NCBI RefSeq assembly: GCF_047675955.1
Contig: NC_132914.1
Span: 37,436,521-37,500,520, forward strand
DNA: 64,000 nt
Direction of reading: 5' to 3'
DNA from: Chlorocebus sabaeus
Lineage: Eukaryota > Chordata > Mammalia > Primates > Cercopithecidae
Shown here: positions 59,900-64,000 of the stretch, one piece after another
How positions within the stretch are numbered: the first letter of the stretch is position 1
How the letters are laid out: each line of letters starts with the position of its first letter
Made by a program: the position numbers and the translations under genes
The notes under the pieces: generated by a model
Told to the model about the DNA's origin: nothing
The model's database searches: none
Seen by the model: only the letters and a program-made list of their open reading frames with translations

Positions 59900-61640
59900 A
59901 AAAAGAATATAAAATAATGTTCTTGATTTCATAACAAAAGACCTAAAATATATCCAAGAAAAGTGAATGTGATAATTTAAAAGACAGGAGCCAAAAGGAA
60001 TGAAACAAAATAACTCAGGTGTCACTGAGCCAACTACCGTCTACTGACCTCTCATAGAAGTTACAAAAAAGAGACACTGTCCTCCTCTTTAGTAATCTGC
60101 AATCTTGAGGATCTTAGATGATTTATTCCACTTCAGGGGACAAATTCTCTGTCAGCTTTGATAAAATCATTTCTCAATTGTAATCAATAAAGAAGCCTGA
60201 GAATTTTAGAATCATGCGGGACTAGACAAGCCCTTCAGTCAGGCTCTGAATACAAGGAAGACTTCTTCATCTCCTCTACAAAGGTCACCCTGTACCTTAC
60301 ACTGACTGCCTCCCTATATAGACTTTGTAAACTCTCTCTTAACGTTCTCTGTAAGGAGTCTGTCTCACTGTTGGTCAGCTCTAAGAGTGGATCAACGGCA
60401 ATAACGCAAATATATTTAAGACGTAAAATATATGGAGATACCCATATTATAAATACATTTCCTATGAATTTTAACTTTTCTTGGTTTTTAACAGCATTCC
60501 AGTATCTTATTTTTAATATTAGCTCTGTTATCAAGTGTAACAGCCATTTAGCTTGCTCTGGGCTCCCTGGATTTGATAAGCACAGAGCTGAAGGACTGAG
60601 CTCTTGGTTGCACCCCAGTAGAGACCTTCTGGGCCCACTTTTCAACTCTGACAAGGCATCCTACTAAACCATGTTTGTTTGTTTTTTTAATTTCCCAAAT
60701 TTCAGAGATTATTTGTCATCAGTATGCCCCACAAGATTAAAGTTTATTTTGCTCCCTTACTTTGCTTATTAACACAAAGAAAATGTTCTACGAATATATT
60801 CAGTGAAAGAGGAGTGTGCCAAATGCTTTATCTGCAGAATTTTCCTAATCTACTCACCAAAAAATGCTTTCAAAGAGAAAACAAATGAGAATAGTTTAGT
60901 AAGGCATATTTCTAGCGAACACACAAAACTTCCTAGTAATCATCAGACTCTTTTCTAAATGCTTCCAAATCTTCATTAATATTTTATAATTTTGCTAGAA
61001 ACTAGTCATGTTTATTCATCTTAATTCCTAGAATTCATTCCCTTTTGAGCAATTAAGGCACTATTTGCTCATATGGCTTATCTCTGGGTATCTCATCTTC
61101 ATGATTGCTTAAAAATAAAGAAAAATTTACTGACAGTGACTTTGAGTTTATGTCTAAAAATTATTTGGAGTTAGATTAAGTCAGCCAGATGTTCACTTAA
61201 AGCAAATAAAAGGTAACTATTAACCACAGCAGTAGCTATCCATAGGCAAAGTTTTAATGCTTATTAATAACTATAATTCTGTATTCTTAATATATATATA
61301 CATTTTTATTTGAAAATGTATGTCATATTTAGAAACTAAAATTTTGAAAATAATCCAGGCTCTAATGATCTCTTGCACAAATGAATAAATAACTACATAA
61401 TTACCAAACAAACGTAACAAAGTCATGTGTTTCTTTTGCAACATTCATCATTTCCTTAATCAGGCTATAAACCTTTTTTAAAAAAGGGTTCTTACTTCCC
61501 CAGCCTCAAGAACTATTCATTAATAATAAATAAAGTCCTTTAGATTTGTCTATTTTATATTACCTATGAAAAAGTAAACAAAGTCACTGCCTCAGAATCT
61601 TTAGTAAGATATTCTTATTAAAGATGTGCACACGCAAATG
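59900..61640. other. Unassigned intron with one 139-codon open frame
   Basis: The minus-strand frame 60235-60654 is the longest open frame outside the L1s. It has no domain I recognise and no codon evidence of selection. It lies just upstream of the block at 58.8-59.9 kb on the same strand. The rest is AT-rich and featureless. Confidence 0.4.
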
Positions 61641-61962
61641 CAATCATGCATTGCTTAGCCACGGAGATACATTCTCAGGAATACATTTTGCAAACTTCAT
61701 GGAGTGTCCTTACACAAACCTAAATGGTACAGCCCACTACACACCTAAGCTATATGCTATAGCCTACTGCTCCTGGGTTACAAAACTGTACGGGATGTTA
61801 TTGTACTAAATACTGTAGGCAACTGTAACACATTGGTATTTGTGTATAAACATGGCTAAACATAGAAAAGGTAAGGTACAGTAAAAATGCAGTATTATAA
61901 TCTTATTACCATCCTATATGTGGTCATCCTCCACTGAAATGTCGTTATGTGGCACATGGCTG
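61641..61962. mobile_element. Nonautonomous DNA-transposon relic with terminal inverted repeats
   Basis: The left end CAATCATGCATTGCTTAGCC and the reverse complement of the right end, CAGCCATGTGCCACATAACG, are imperfect inverted repeats. The interior ('acacaaacctaaatggtaca', 'ctacacacctaagctatatg', 'gtaggcaactgtaacac') matches a common primate MER-type element of about 320 bp. The superfamily was not decided because no clear target-site duplication was seen. Confidence 0.8.
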
Positions 61963-62564
61963 AACTTTATGTTGTGCAAAATAAGATGCTTGAATTTCAC
62001 TTTATGAACTGTAATTTGTACAGTAGGTCAAAAATAGAGTATCCTCATTCACTTGAATATCATTAGATTCTTCACAATTTACTTATATTGACACTACTGC
62101 TAAAACTTTATTCTACAGGATAAGAAGGAAATCTAAAATTAAAAGCTTATTGCTCAAACTTTTTGCTGTTTTTGTAAACTATTACAAAAGGCTGAACTTC
62201 TATTAAAGTTGAAATTGGCCAACTACTAGCAACAAAGAATAATGGCATGTCACATACTTGATGCATTAAATTCCCTGTCTTTTTGTACAATCCTAAATTT
62301 CAAGGTTCAAATTATGAACTATGAAAATTTCAAAATGTCTTTCTCTCTTTAACCAGGAACTATAAAGGTGAAATGAGGTAACTCACTCATTTATACTCAT
62401 ACTATCTAATAGTCCTACAGAGGTTTTAATTACACATGTGCCAGGAAAACTTAATTCAGGACAGTCTGGTTTTATTCACCAATCCAAAAAATGTTGATGC
62501 CTGCCTCCAACAGAGATAAAATGGGAAGAAAAATTCACATTAATTAAAACAATAATGGCTAATG

Positions 62565-62690
62565 TTTTCTGAGCATGTATTAAGCATCAGGAATAATGTT
62601 AAGCTTTTAACAGAAAATAGTATATCAATTAATCTATACAATAACTCTATGAATTAGGATTTTGTAAAACCTGACTTGCCAGCTCCAGGT
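62565..62690 (-). repeat. MIR-like fragment
   Basis: 'ttctgagcatgtattaagcatcaggaataatgttaag' followed by 'caataactctatgaattaggat' is a weak MIR match. Confidence 0.55.
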
Positions 62691-62699
62691 AGACCTCAT

Positions 62700-64000
62700 C
62701 AACCTTCCTCTGCACGACTGTGTCTTATATATTTTTCTATTACTGTCTGTATTAATGACATATGAGTATCACTATGGGCAGTAATAGAAGTGTTACAGAA
62801 AAAGGCATAATAAGGTCTGTCCGGGGTGGCAAGAATGGTTTCACAAGTAAGAGGGTTTACGGGGTTTGTAAGATTAAAAACTCAAAACAGTAAACCAGGA
62901 AATGTGGCTCAAGCCAAGTCTACACAGCATAATTTAATCATTTTGCTTGACAAAGTAAGTTTCCATATTTATGTGAAGCACTCATATTCAAATATAAGCT
63001 TAAAGTGCAATATTAAGACCAGTGTTTTAATTATCACAGTTTGGACTGGTGAGAGTGCCACTCCATTTGCTATGAAGAGTTGCAGATCGGCTTCACTTGA
63101 AACGTAACCCCATCCAGAATTAAAATCTGGATCATTTAAAAGGATCAGATCAATCTCAAGATTATGGTACTTATTTTTTAAATTCCATGTATGTAATATC
63201 ATCTTTAAAAACTTACCACATCATTTTATACTACACGTTTTTTGTCCCCTAAATTTATAATCAGACCATAATGAAAAATAAAATGTCTTATTTTTTGAAT
63301 CCCAAGCCACAATGTGCCTGGCCAGATACAGATACTCAATAGCTACTTAGTGAAATGTATTATAGAATCTGAAACATGGATTGGCTGCTAAGGAGAAATT
63401 AAGAGGGGATTTCAAATTCCGTATCTCCATTCTCCAAGAGAAACACTAAAGTTTGAAAACTTGAGTCATCAGACAGAAGACGTGAAGGTCAGGGAAAACT
63501 GATCAGGCCTCTTTATAGCCTGGGTGAACTATGACTCCAACGCCCTTCCACTCCTGCTTTAATTCCAGGTTCAAACACAAAGATGCAACTGTGTGAATCA
63601 GTAATCCCTCTTCCCACAAATCTGTCTGCCAGGAAAGAGAGGAGACATTAGAGCATTATTAACATGTGGAAAAGATATATCCCATGTAATAAGTTTGCAT
63701 TTCTGTTGATTCCACTGTCACATCTAAGTGTAATTACTCCAAGTTCATCCTTGAGCGTCTGTCAGATCATTTTTCAGACACAAATCAACTTTCGTTTGTT
63801 TAGGCTCCCTAGATACATGGAGAAACCCATTTCACTGCAGGCACTGAAAACAATATTAGACTTAAAAGTCTTAATTGAAGTTAAAAATAATACCCATTTT
63901 CTCCCAACCGCTTTAAAAAGTTTGAAACCATAGAGTAGTGCCAGAAGCAACCCTAGAGAACATTTAATTACTTCCATCCACTACACAAATTTCCTACAAC
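62700..64000. other. Unassigned intron to the window edge
   Basis: No confident repeat, exon or regulatory element seen. Open frames are short and without recognisable domains. Confidence 0.45.

Larger units (their letters stand above)
15930..64000 (-). other. SLC2A13: SLC2A13 intron (probably intron 1, partial)
   Basis: The gene is on the minus strand, so sequence above 15929 lies upstream of the exon. No other SLC2A13 coding segment and no CpG island was found up to the window end. The interval is therefore taken as one long, transposon-filled intron. This is inference from gene orientation and from absence of other exons. Confidence 0.75.

Noticed and set aside
1..64000. tRNA, rRNA, snRNA genes, CRISPR arrays or a novel multi-gene system
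   Set aside because: No such sequences were recognised; the content is that of a primate intron.

Overview
The window is primate nuclear DNA, and most likely an Old World monkey (Cercopithecidae, for example a macaque or baboon). Two young Alu copies at 27.6 and 28.4 kb carry the AluYR-type diagnostic bases of cercopithecids: CTCAAGCC in place of CTCACGCC, GAGACGGGCGG, GCGAGGTGGCGGGC and GATCTGGCC/GATCCGGCC before CACTGC. These calls rest on remembered consensus sequences, not on an alignment.

The only confidently recognised host-gene exon is a 160-bp internal coding exon at 15770-15929 on the minus strand. It belongs to SLC2A13 (HMIT, the H+/myo-inositol cotransporter; human chromosome 12q12, syntenic to macaque chromosome 11). 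It carries the sugar-transporter signature after TM4 and has clean splice sites. By its place in the protein it is probably exon 2, so 15930-64000 would be intron 1 and 1-15769 the start of intron 2. Everything else is intronic sequence plus transposons.

Layout: 1-5746 is a nearly complete antisense primate L1 whose 3' end is cut by the window edge. It lies against an older L1 remnant (5747-7180). 8-15 kb holds Alus, MIR/L2 relics and an L1 3' end. After the exon, 16-27 kb is mostly unique AT-rich intron with a few Alu/MIR copies. 27-28.7 kb has an LTR relic, two lineage-specific Alus and a (GGAT)n tract. 29-30.5 kb is an old sense L1. 31.24-31.45 kb is a 69-bp x 3 minisatellite. 32-36.9 kb holds several old Alus and an RPL30 processed pseudogene. 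39-54.7 kb is a stack of nested L1s: a twin-primed inverted L1 inside an L1M, then a primate L1 inside another L1M, itself carrying a third L1 fragment and two Alus. 55.5-56.3 kb is an old ERV-type LTR. 58.8-59.9 kb is an unexplained exon-plus-3'UTR-like block on the minus strand. 61.6-62 kb is a DNA-transposon relic.

No new multi-gene system is visible. The observation most worth checking is the possible unannotated terminal exon or retrocopy at 58794-59895. The clearest structural one is the textbook 5'-inverted L1 at 39360-41483.
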